In this document: one piece after another, positions 17,518 to 24,595 of the stretch
How the letters are laid out: each line of letters starts with the position of its first letter
How positions within the stretch are numbered: the first letter of the stretch is position 1
DNA from: Niabella sp.
Lineage (GTDB): Bacteria > Bacteroidota > Bacteroidia > Chitinophagales > Chitinophagaceae
Assembly (NCBI GenBank): GCA_027493055.1
Contig: JAPUDO010000001.1
Span: 1 to 32,137, forward strand
Direction: 5' to 3'
DNA length: 32,137 bases
Position numbers and translations under genes: made by a program
Notes under the pieces: model-generated
The model's input: the letters and a program-made list of their open reading frames with translations, nothing else
Databases searched by the model: none
Told to the model about the DNA's origin: nothing

Positions 17518-18195
17518 CTATACCAATATATTCTCCGTAACCGTTTGTCCGTCGAGCATTCTTATAATGCGATGGCTGTATCGTGCGTCGTGCTCGCTGT
17601 GGGTTACCATTATAATAGTGGTACCCTGTTCGTTCAGGTCGGTAAGCATTTCCATCACTTCGTTGCCATTGCTGGAATCGAGGTTGCCGGTAGGTTCATC
17701 TGCAAGAATGAGTTTGGGCTTATTTACCACGGCCCTTGCTACAGCTACTCTTTGCTGCTGCCCGCCCGAAAGCTGCTGTGGGTAGTGGTTACGCCGGTGC
17801 ATGATCTGCACTTTTTCCAGCACTTCTTCCACGCGCTTTTTACGCTCGGCGCTTTTTACACCGGTGTAGATCAGTGGCAGTTCTACATTTTCAAAAACCG
17901 TCAGCTCATCAATCAGGTTAAAGCTTTGGAACACAAAGCCGATATTATGCTTGCGCAGATCGGCCCTTTTGCGCTCGTTAAAATGAGCCACTTCAATGCC
18001 GTTAAAAACAAAGCTGCCACCATCAGGGTCGTCCAGTAAGCCGAGTATGTTCAGCAGCGTGGATTTGCCGCAGCCTGAAGGTCCCATCACTGCTACAAAC
18101 TCGCCCTCCTTTACTTCAAGCGACAACTTGTTCAGCGCGATGGTTTCCACCTCTTCTGTGCGGTACATTTTTTCGAGTTCGGTAATTTTTATCAT
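17518..18195 (-). CDS. ABC transporter ATPase 2 (MacB/LolD type)
   Basis: Canonical stand-alone ATPase of 225 residues. Motifs: Walker A GPSGCGKST (38-46), Q-loop Gln90 in VFQSFNLIDELTVFENVELPL, signature LSGGQQQRVAVARA (142-155), Walker B LILADE with Asp166/Glu167, D-loop NLDS with Asp173, and H-loop His199. All the positions altered in ATPase 1 are normal here. It sits between the related permeases G and F and probably drives that pair; it may also serve the five downstream permeases. The ATG at 18195 is preceded by only a weak purine stretch, as is usual in this phylum. Confidence 0.95.
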   Translation of the reverse strand: MIKITELEKMYRTEEVETIALNKLSLEVKEGEFVAVMGPSGCGKSTLLNILGLLDDPDGGSFVFNGIEVAHFNERKRADLRKHNIGFVFQSFNLIDELTVFENVELPLIYTGVKSAERKKRVEEVLEKVQIMHRRNHYPQQLSGGQQQRVAVARAVVNKPKLILADEPTGNLDSSNGNEVMEMLTDLNEQGTTIIMVTHSEHDARYSHRIIRMLDGQTVTENILV

Positions 18196-18205
18196 AAAGG
18201 CCTGA

Positions 18206-18222
18206 TTATATTGTTAATGGTT
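18206..18222 (-). repeat. 17-base spacer repeat, copy 1
   Basis: TTATATTGTTAATGGTT on the plus strand, identical to 20822-20838. Both copies lie in spacers flanking permease G, 11 bases upstream of the ATPase 2 start here and 53 bases upstream of the permease G start in the other copy. The TTAATGGTT core also appears in the heptamer array before the RND pump gene. Confidence 0.6.
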
Positions 18223-18324
18223 AAAGATTTATCTATATAGTTTTAAACAAGAGTTCTATTTTTCGTTTACTATTTTTTATATTTTGGTAATCTCAAAAAT
18301 TATATACTTCATTATCCGGATGCC

Positions 18325-20769
18325 CTATTCGGTCCTTAAGCTTTTTGCAGGATTTGCAGCTGCAGCTCCTATACTTCGCAGGCATAAAACCAGCATTGCT
18401 ACGGCCAGCATGCCTGCTGCGCTTATTAAAAAGATCCACCAGCTGATGTTTATTCTGAATGTGAAATCCTGCAACCATTTATTGGAAAAGTACCAGGCAA
18501 GGGGAAAGGAAATAACACAGGCAATAATGATCAGCCGCACAAGATTTTTTGAAAGCAATATGATGATCTGTACTGCTGATGCACCCAGCACTTTGCGGAT
18601 ACCTATTTCTTTTACCTTCCTGTTAGCTATAAAGCTTACAAGGCCCAGCAATCCCAGGCAGCTTATAAATAATGCCAGCCCTGTTGCCCATTTCAGTAGA
18701 GTAGCAAGACGAAGATCCGCTTCGTATAGTTTTTTTACAGTATCATCTAAAAAGCTATAATCAAATTCCTGCCCCGGGTACATTTTTTGAAACAGCGCTT
18801 CTGTTTTATCTATTGCCTTTTTCCAGCCGGTAGCATCGTTACCTGCCAAAGCAATGGATAAAACCGGGATCCAGCTGGCTTTATTTGCAAAAATGGTTAC
18901 GGGATAAACAGGATTATGGAGCGACATGGTGTTAAAGTCCTTTACAATGCCTGTTATTTGTGCTGAATCTGCAGGCCCGCCTTTAATAAACTGACCTATT
19001 GCATCATGAGGATTGTGCAGGTTCATTTTATGTAGCATAGATTCATTGATAAGCACATCCTGTACTTTGGCGCTGGTATCAACGCGTATATTCTTTCCTG
19101 CCAATAGCTGTAAACCAAATACGTCAATATAGTTTTCATCGGCACTACGCACATGTATATCGCTATAAATTTCTTCTACCCCATTATTATACCAAATGAT
19201 TCGTGTGCTGCTATAACCCTGCCTTATGGGAGTTGAAGTGTTTAATGATACATTTTGTACCTGTGGGATGCGCCTTAACTCATTAGCCAGTATAAAGCCC
19301 TTACTTTCTCTTTTTTTCATGAAATCGGGCACACTGACAGATATAATGCCCTCTTTTCTTAAACCCATATCTTTATTGAGCTCAAAATGTATTTGTTTGC
19401 CAATAACAAATACCACTATCAAAAATACCTGGGCAATTACAAACTGGAACACTGTTAAAACCTGTCTGATCCATATTCCGCGAGGCTTTCCATCGGCGAT
19501 AACATTATTTTTCAATACCAGTACCGGCCGGAACCTGGAAAGCACAAAAGCGGGGTACATCCCGGCGAGCAGGCTTACTACAAGCAGTAAGACACCTAAA
19601 AACACTACTACAGCAGGTTGTAATAATCTGCCGACTTCCAGCTCATGAGGTATAAAATCCTTAAAAACATAAATTAAAACCGGGGTGAGCATAACTGCTA
19701 ATACACTGGCAAGCCCGGTTATTAAAAATGCTTCTGTTAAGAACTGGTAAATAATTTGTTTTTTACTGCCACCGAAAGTTTTGCGTACGCCTATTTCCTT
19801 TGCCCGCAGCGTAGATTGCGCCGTAGACAAATTAATAAAATTGATAACGGCAAGTAATAACAGCAGCGCTGCAAGTAATGCCAGGTTCCGGAGTGTGGTT
19901 TTACTGGCCTTTCCGTCAATGTTGGTATTAAAATGTATATCACTTAAGGACTGTAGTTTGCCGATCCAACGGTCTTTGGGATCAATCTCTTTTTGGTTCT
20001 GTATAAAAATGTTTTCAACCAGCTTATCCACAGTAACACTATTGGCATTCTTATTCATCTTTATATATAGCTGCCCGTTACTATCTACATTTCGCCATGC
20101 CGGCTGCATAAATGATTTTCCGAGGCCGGTTTCTGTATAAGTTTTGAGGGAAATGAAAATACTGCTCCTGAGATCTGTGCTTTCTTTCAAATCGGCAACA
20201 ATACCGGTTACAAGCACCTGAACGCTATCCTGGAAGGTTATTTGTTTACCTATAATTGTTTCAGGTACGTTTTTGGGAAAATATTTTTCGGCTTCCGACA
20301 GGGTAAGCACTACCTGGCCCACCTGAGATAACGCCGTATTAGGATTACCGGCTATCCATTGACGCGGAAATATTTTAAAATAGTTGCCGTCAGCAAAAGA
20401 TAGCTCATTATTTTTTGTGAATCTTTTTGAATTGCCCGTTTTCGCATCAGGAACATCAACGGTGTATTTATTGCCAAAGGGTGAAATAATTACAGGCGCA
20501 GCTATATCAATACCCGGAACACCCTGTGTTATAGCATTCTGCCCTGGCACGCAAAGCCCCGGACTGCTGCCACCCTGCATTTGGGTATATATACGGTAAA
20601 TATTTTTGCGTTCGGGCACCCATTTATCAAAACTATATTCATATTGAATAATTAAAAAAATAACCAACGCCGCGCTGATGCCAATAGAAAGGGCCAGCAC
20701 ATTTATTGATGTGATAGCTTTGTGTTTCCGGAAATTGCGTAATGCAACCAGTAAATTATTTTTAATCAT
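18325..20769 (-). CDS. FtsX/MacB-type ABC permease G (F/G subfamily)
   Basis: First permease after the adaptor; 814 residues from MIKNNLLVALRNFRKHK. This start is preferred over an in-frame ATG ten codons upstream because a strong GGGAGGAG lies 4 bases before it and the N-terminus then matches the paralogs. It has the two-unit architecture: membrane segment 1 at about 21-41, first-unit motif EIGVRKTFGG, second-unit motif EIGIRKVLGA, C-terminus NPAKSLRTE. It shares FDKWVPE, KYFP...IGK and FQFVIAQVF with permease F, marking a subfamily. It is separated from ATPase 2 by 129 AT-rich bases and from the adaptor by 163 bases. Confidence 0.92.
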   Translation of the reverse strand: MIKNNLLVALRNFRKHKAITSINVLALSIGISAALVIFLIIQYEYSFDKWVPERKNIYRIYTQMQGGSSPGLCVPGQNAITQGVPGIDIAAPVIISPFGNKYTVDVPDAKTGNSKRFTKNNELSFADGNYFKIFPRQWIAGNPNTALSQVGQVVLTLSEAEKYFPKNVPETIIGKQITFQDSVQVLVTGIVADLKESTDLRSSIFISLKTYTETGLGKSFMQPAWRNVDSNGQLYIKMNKNANSVTVDKLVENIFIQNQKEIDPKDRWIGKLQSLSDIHFNTNIDGKASKTTLRNLALLAALLLLLAVINFINLSTAQSTLRAKEIGVRKTFGGSKKQIIYQFLTEAFLITGLASVLAVMLTPVLIYVFKDFIPHELEVGRLLQPAVVVFLGVLLLVVSLLAGMYPAFVLSRFRPVLVLKNNVIADGKPRGIWIRQVLTVFQFVIAQVFLIVVFVIGKQIHFELNKDMGLRKEGIISVSVPDFMKKRESKGFILANELRRIPQVQNVSLNTSTPIRQGYSSTRIIWYNNGVEEIYSDIHVRSADENYIDVFGLQLLAGKNIRVDTSAKVQDVLINESMLHKMNLHNPHDAIGQFIKGGPADSAQITGIVKDFNTMSLHNPVYPVTIFANKASWIPVLSIALAGNDATGWKKAIDKTEALFQKMYPGQEFDYSFLDDTVKKLYEADLRLATLLKWATGLALFISCLGLLGLVSFIANRKVKEIGIRKVLGASAVQIIILLSKNLVRLIIIACVISFPLAWYFSNKWLQDFTFRINISWWIFLISAAGMLAVAMLVLCLRSIGAAAANPAKSLRTE

Positions 20770-20773
20770 AAAG

Positions 20774-20781
20774 CTCCTCCC
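20774..20781 (-). promoter_or_regulatory. Strong ribosome binding site of permease G
   Basis: On the minus strand the sequence reads GGGAGGAG, then CTTT, then ATG. This is the only strong Shine-Dalgarno seen in front of an exporter gene; other starts in the cluster have AT-rich leaders. It decides the start at 20769 over the ATG at 20799. Good initiation here would set the level of the first permease independently of the adaptor. Confidence 0.75.
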
Positions 20782-20821
20782 TATTTTCCGCGTCCCCATA
20801 TTTAAGAGGCGGAGAAGAATT

Positions 20822-20838
20822 TTATATTGTTAATGGTT
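20822..20838 (-). repeat. 17-base spacer repeat, copy 2
   Basis: TTATATTGTTAATGGTT, identical to 18206-18222. It lies in the 163-base spacer between the adaptor and permease G. No promoter motif of the TAnnTTTG type is seen in either spacer. Confidence 0.6.
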
Positions 20839-20932
20839 TTGTATTTAAATTTTATATCTGTTATTATTTTACTCTAATTCCTCTCTCCTTCGAAGATGTG
20901 TTGGTCCGGAGAACTCTTTTGGAGGGGTGAGA

Positions 20933-22288
20933 TCAGGGAGCTTTTATTACCAGTTCCTGCATATCGTCCCCGTAATTATCATAGCTGCTGGTAACAACTT
21001 TATCACCGGGCTTCAGTCCGCTGATCACTTCAAAATAATCGGGATTTTGGCGGCCCAGCTCCACATCTGTTTTATATGCCAGCTTTCCATCTTTGTCCAG
21101 CTTATACACCCAACGGCCACCGGTTTTATTATAAAATCCGCCACGGGGCAGCAATAGCGCTTTTGTTTCATCGCTTAAAGCCAGTCTTATCTGTAATGTT
21201 TGCCCTCGCCTGATGCCTTCGGGCGCTTTGCTTTTAAAGGCCATATCCACCTGGAAGCGGCCATTGGTAACCTGGGTGTACACTTTTTTAATAGTTAAGA
21301 CGTAATCTTTGTCTGCGATAGTGGCAATCCCTTCCAGGTCATTATAAATACGCGAAATATAATGCTCATCAATATCCACACGCACTTTATAATCGCCCAT
21401 CACGTCCAGCTGGCCCAAACGTTCTCCTTTATTTTTATTTTGTCCCACTTCAGCATCCAAAGAAGTAAGCTGCCCGTCAACCGGCGCACGTACAATAAGG
21501 TCGCCCACTTTCTGGCGCATTACAGTAAGCGCGTTCTGCGATCCTTTATAAGATTGCTCTGCCTGTGCCAGCTGCTGTTTGGATGATTGTGCATCCTGGC
21601 TGATGGTTTGAGTGGCCAGCTTCTTTTTTTCAAGCTGGTAATTGTAAGCATTTTCACTTTGTTTTAATTCCTGCAAGCCGATCGCCTTTTTAGCATACAA
21701 ATTTTTGTTCACGTTATAAATACGCTCTGCTTCTTTAAGCTGGTTATCCACATCGGTCATTTGATTCAGGTTGGTGATCCTGTTCTGCTGCGAAGCATTT
21801 TTAGCGATCTGCATTTGCGTAATAAGGTTATATACCTGTGTTTCCTGCTGTACCAGGCTTAGTTGCAGGTCGGTATTCGACAATCTCAATATAGGCTGCC
21901 CCTTCTTCATAAATGCGCCGTCCTCTACATATTTTTCTTCAACGCGCCCGCCTTCCGATGCGTCAAGATAAATAGATGTGAGGGGTTGCACCACGCCATT
22001 TACCGGTATGAACTCCCGGAAAGGCCCCTGCTTTACTTCGCTGATGGTAATGCGCTCCGCCTCCACATTTAATTTCCTGTTCCCGGATGTTGCATAAATG
22101 CTTGCTGCTACCAGGCAAACGATTGCCGCTATACCTGCTATCAGTAGTATCCTTTTTGCCGGCCATTTCTTTTTTTCAATTATCCTGTCCAAAGTATCTG
22201 CCCGTTTTAATTTTTTAAACAAAGCCGGGGCTATTGCTTCCCCGGCGCTAAGATCATACATTGAGAAACGTACATAAATTTTTTTCAT
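20933..22288 (-). CDS. Periplasmic adaptor of an ABC exporter (HlyD/MacA-like membrane fusion protein)
   Basis: Links the inner-membrane permeases to the TolC-like duct. The ORF has 451 residues: a membrane anchor at about 46-66 (RILLIAGIAAIVCLVAASIYA), a lipoyl-like half (VNGVVQPLTSIYLDASEGGRVEEKYVEDGAFMKKGQPILRL, split around a hairpin), a long coiled coil at about 125-260 rich in Gln, Lys and Asn, the second lipoyl half (VRAPVDGQLTSLDAEVGQ), a beta-barrel domain, and a C-terminal domain with GLKPGDKVVTSSY. Start choice is uncertain. Relatives as I remember them begin near DRIIEKKKW, and here that sequence follows Leu33, encoded by TTG (22192). The first 32 residues may be a genuine extension or a leader. 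It is the first gene of the exporter cluster, divergent from the antitoxin-led regulatory operon. Confidence 0.9.
   Translation of the reverse strand: MKKIYVRFSMYDLSAGEAIAPALFKKLKRADTLDRIIEKKKWPAKRILLIAGIAAIVCLVAASIYATSGNRKLNVEAERITISEVKQGPFREFIPVNGVVQPLTSIYLDASEGGRVEEKYVEDGAFMKKGQPILRLSNTDLQLSLVQQETQVYNLITQMQIAKNASQQNRITNLNQMTDVDNQLKEAERIYNVNKNLYAKKAIGLQELKQSENAYNYQLEKKKLATQTISQDAQSSKQQLAQAEQSYKGSQNALTVMRQKVGDLIVRAPVDGQLTSLDAEVGQNKNKGERLGQLDVMGDYKVRVDIDEHYISRIYNDLEGIATIADKDYVLTIKKVYTQVTNGRFQVDMAFKSKAPEGIRRGQTLQIRLALSDETKALLLPRGGFYNKTGGRWVYKLDKDGKLAYKTDVELGRQNPDYFEVISGLKPGDKVVTSSYDNYGDDMQELVIKAP
22224..22246 (-). other. GC-rich hairpin within the first codons of the adaptor ORF
   Basis: GCCGGGG (22224-22230) and CCCCGGC (22240-22246) form a perfect 7-base, all-GC stem around a 9-base loop. 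On the transcribed strand it is followed by TTTGTTT, as in an intrinsic terminator. It lies between the annotated ATG (22288) and the possible TTG start (22192), so it could work as an attenuator or a block to initiation. It could also simply be coding sequence. Symmetry is seen; function is inferred. Confidence 0.4.
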
Positions 22289-22372
22289 TCATAAATTACA
22301 CAAAGGGTGAATGAAAATTTTTTTGGAGTCCCTCCTGGCTAAAAACAATAATAAAAATTCAGGAGAAATTCA

Positions 22373-22380
22373 CAAACTTA
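22373..22380 (-). promoter_or_regulatory. Putative -7 promoter element of the exporter cluster
   Basis: The minus strand reads TAAGTTTG, a perfect match to the Bacteroidota -7 consensus TAnnTTTG. Transcription would start near 22366-22368, about 80 bases before the ATG at 22288. The -33 element is weak: the nearest TTG is 24 bases upstream. A TGGCAC sequence (22398-22393, minus strand) just upstream looks like a sigma-54 -24 half-site, but no GC is found at the -12 position. Confidence 0.45.
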
Positions 22381-22537
22381 GTTATTAAAATAGTGCCATT
22401 TAATCAATATGTTTAGTATCAGTATTTTATCATTTTTAGCATTGGTAAAAATGTGCGGGTCCGTACAACCACTGTCCGGTTTTGATACAGTAGATCTCTT
22501 CAATCCAAATTTCTGACGCAACTGTTTTTCAATATTG

Positions 22538-22545
22538 TAACTTTG
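22538..22545 (+). promoter_or_regulatory. Putative -7 promoter element of the toxin-antitoxin/regulator operon
   Basis: TAACTTTG matches TAnnTTTG exactly and ends only 4 bases before the antitoxin ATG at 22550. Transcription would start at or next to the start codon, giving a leaderless or nearly leaderless message. No clear TTTG is seen at -33. The next three genes overlap or are 3 bases apart, so this may drive all four. Confidence 0.45.
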
Positions 22546-22549
22546 GAAT

Positions 22550-22792
22550 ATGAAAACATTGACCATCAATATTCCGGATTCAGTAGAACTTGATGAAAAA
22601 GACGCCCGGATGCTCCTGGCTGTAAAGCTCTATGAAAAAAGCATTCTGTCTCTTGGCCAGGCGGCAGAAGTAGCCGGTTACTCAAAACGCACTTTTATGG
22701 AGCTTTTGGGAGACTATGATGTTTCGGTTTTTAATTATTCTGCTAATGATCTGGAAAATGATACTATAAATGTACAGGGTCATAATCACTGA
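22550..22792 (+). CDS. UPF0175 family antitoxin
   Basis: An 80-residue protein matching the small UPF0175 family: MKTLTINIPDSVELDEKDARMLLAVKLYEK at the start, then a helix-turn-helix-like SLGQAAEVAGYSKRTFMELLGDYDVSVFNY (about 34-63). The family is found next to DUF3368 PIN-domain genes and is regarded as their antitoxin and DNA-binding autoregulator. Here it overlaps the PIN gene by 23 bases, which supports the pair. The ATG lies 4 bases after a TAnnTTTG motif. It is the first gene of the plus-strand operon that continues into the two-component system. Confidence 0.9.
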   Translation: MKTLTINIPDSVELDEKDARMLLAVKLYEKSILSLGQAAEVAGYSKRTFMELLGDYDVSVFNYSANDLENDTINVQGHNH

Positions 22793-23228
22793 TACAAGTT
22801 GTCTTATTCTGCTTGAAAAAATCGGAGAACTTCACTTGCTGCAACAATTATTTGGAACAGTTTTCATAACGCCGGAAATTGCTGAAGAATATGGCTTATT
22901 GCTTCCTTCATGGATTGTGGTACAAGAACCTGCCGACAAAAGATATCAATCATTTTTAGAATACGTGGTAGACAGAGGTGAGGCGAGTGCTATTGCGCTT
23001 GCAACAGAATATCATCCATCGTTGTTGATTGTGGATGATTTGAAAGCAAGGAGACTGGCAAAAAAGTTCGGACTTGCCATAACAGGCACTTTTGGGATTA
23101 TTATTGAAGCCAAAGCAAACGGTTTTATTCCTTCGGTAAAACCAATATTGAAGAATATTAAGCAGACTAATTTTAGAATTAGTGAAGATCTGGAAAAAGA
23201 GATCCTGAAGAAATCAGGAGAACTATAA
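22770..23228 (+). CDS. DUF3368 PIN-domain toxin (putative ribonuclease)
   Basis: A 152-residue PIN-like protein. Likely metal-binding acidic residues are Asp8 (ITDTSCLILLEKIGEL), Glu39/Glu40 (PEIAEEYG), Glu71 (DRGEASAIALA) and Asp89/Asp90 (LIVDDLKARRLAKKFGL). The GTFGIIIEAKANGFI stretch (106-120) is typical of DUF3368. PIN toxins of toxin-antitoxin pairs usually cut RNA, but the target here is unknown. It starts inside the antitoxin gene, and its stop TAA shares a base with the ATG of the response regulator (TAATG), so the toxin is translationally tied to a transcription regulator. All key acids are present, so it looks intact. Confidence 0.88.
   Translation: MYRVIITDTSCLILLEKIGELHLLQQLFGTVFITPEIAEEYGLLLPSWIVVQEPADKRYQSFLEYVVDRGEASAIALATEYHPSLLIVDDLKARRLAKKFGLAITGTFGIIIEAKANGFIPSVKPILKNIKQTNFRISEDLEKEILKKSGEL
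23216..23220 (+). promoter_or_regulatory. Ribosome binding site of the response regulator, inside the toxin gene
   Basis: AGGAG lies 7 bases before the regulator ATG (23228) and within the last codons of the toxin. Such sites are uncommon in this phylum. Together with the TAATG overlap, it supports efficient translation, or re-initiation after the toxin. Confidence 0.65.
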
Positions 23229-24592
23229 TGTCTTTAAAAAATATTTCCATATTAGCGGTGGATGATGATCCGGATATGCTGATAGCGCTCAGGCTGCTCC
23301 TTAAACCCCGTGTAAAGACCATCACTACCGAAAAGAACCCGGAGCTCCTGCGCAGCCTGCTTACAGAAGAAAATTATGACCTGCTTTTGCTGGATATGAA
23401 CTTTACCAGTTCACTGCATACCGGTAATGAAGGTATGTACTGGCTCCGTAAGGCAAAAGCATTAAAGCCCAACCTCCAGGTGATCATGATCACGGCTTAC
23501 GCAGATGTAGACCTTGCCGTGCGAAGCCTGAAAGAAGGCGCTGCTGATTTTATTGTAAAGCCCTGGCATAATGAAAAGCTGATAGAAGCTATTGAGGAGA
23601 TATACAACAAAAAAGAGAACAGTTCGCAAAAGAAAAAAGCGGCTGGCCCTGAACATGAAAGCGATGGCTTAGATCATTTTATAGGCCATTCGGCTGCGAT
23701 TAATGAAGTGCTGTACAAAGTGAAGAAAATTGCGCCCACCGATGCCAATATCCTTATCCTGGGAGAAAACGGAACCGGTAAAGACATGATTGCGCATGCC
23801 ATTCATCAGCAATCATTACGGAATAAGGGTCCTTTTATAAAAGTTGATGTAGGCGCGCTTACATCCAGCCTGTTTGAAAGCGAGCTTTTTGGTCATAAAA
23901 AGGGCGCTTTTACTGATGCCCGTGAAGACAGGCCGGGGCGCTTTGAAATGGCATCGGGCGGTACTTTGTTTTTGGATGAGATAGGAAATATATCATTGCC
24001 GCAGCAGGCCAAACTGCTTAGCGTGCTGCAAAACCGCATCGTGCACCGGTTAGGCAGCAATGAAGGACGGCCCATTGATATAAGGCTCATCTGTGCTACC
24101 AACCTGCCCATGCAGGAGCTGGCCAACGAGGCCAGATTTCGCAAAGACCTTATTTACCGTATTAACACTGTTGAGATCACTTTACCACCTTTGCGCGAAA
24201 GAAAAGAGGATGTTTTACCCCTGGCAGTGCATTTCTGTAAGGTTTATTGTGATAAATACATGAAGTCTTTATTGCCGCTGAGCGGGCAGGCCAAAGATAA
24301 GCTGTTGCAGTACCATTACTCCGGCAATGTGAGGGAGCTGCAATACGCTATAGAACGTGCCGTGATCATGTGCGAAGGGGATACCCTGCAGGCCGGCGAT
24401 ATTATTTTCTCACCGATAGAAAAATACATCCATACAAATGAGCAGCCGCACACTACCAACCTGGAACTGCTTGAAAAAAGCACCATCATTAAAGTAATAG
24501 AAAAGCACGATGGCAATATCACAAGAGCAGCAAAAGAGCTGGGACTTACCCGTACCGCGCTGTACAGGCGTTTAAGCAAATACGATATTTAA
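23228..24592 (+). CDS. NtrC-family sigma-54-dependent response regulator
   Basis: A 454-residue regulator with three domains. The receiver (about 5-125) has the acid pocket Asp12/Asp13, phospho-acceptor Asp56, Thr89 and Lys111. The AAA+ domain (about 150-385) has Walker A GENGTGKD (179-186), the sigma-54 contact loop GAFTDA (226-231), Walker B TLFLDE (Asp250/Glu251) and sensor II GNVRELQ (366-372). The C-terminal Fis-type helix-turn-helix is at about 425-452 (GNITRAAKELGLTRTALYRRL). The loop reads GAFTDA instead of GAFTGA; I recall this as frequent in Bacteroidota regulators, so it need not be a defect. The cognate kinase follows after 3 bases. Its likely target is the divergent exporter cluster, judged from position only. 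Confidence 0.95.
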   Translation: MSLKNISILAVDDDPDMLIALRLLLKPRVKTITTEKNPELLRSLLTEENYDLLLLDMNFTSSLHTGNEGMYWLRKAKALKPNLQVIMITAYADVDLAVRSLKEGAADFIVKPWHNEKLIEAIEEIYNKKENSSQKKKAAGPEHESDGLDHFIGHSAAINEVLYKVKKIAPTDANILILGENGTGKDMIAHAIHQQSLRNKGPFIKVDVGALTSSLFESELFGHKKGAFTDAREDRPGRFEMASGGTLFLDEIGNISLPQQAKLLSVLQNRIVHRLGSNEGRPIDIRLICATNLPMQELANEARFRKDLIYRINTVEITLPPLRERKEDVLPLAVHFCKVYCDKYMKSLLPLSGQAKDKLLQYHYSGNVRELQYAIERAVIMCEGDTLQAGDIIFSPIEKYIHTNEQPHTTNLELLEKSTIIKVIEKHDGNITRAAKELGLTRTALYRRLSKYDI

Positions 24593-24595
24593 CTG

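Noticed and set aside
17491-18039. 182-codon plus-strand open frame
   Set aside because: It is antisense to ATPase 2, which has every ABC motif.
22393-22398. Sigma-54 promoter upstream of the adaptor
   Set aside because: TGGCAC fits the -24 element, but the -12 GC is absent at the required spacing. Kept only as an open question.
22378-22569. 63-codon minus-strand open frame between the divergent operons
   Set aside because: It overlaps both promoter-like motifs and the antitoxin start, and resembles nothing I know.
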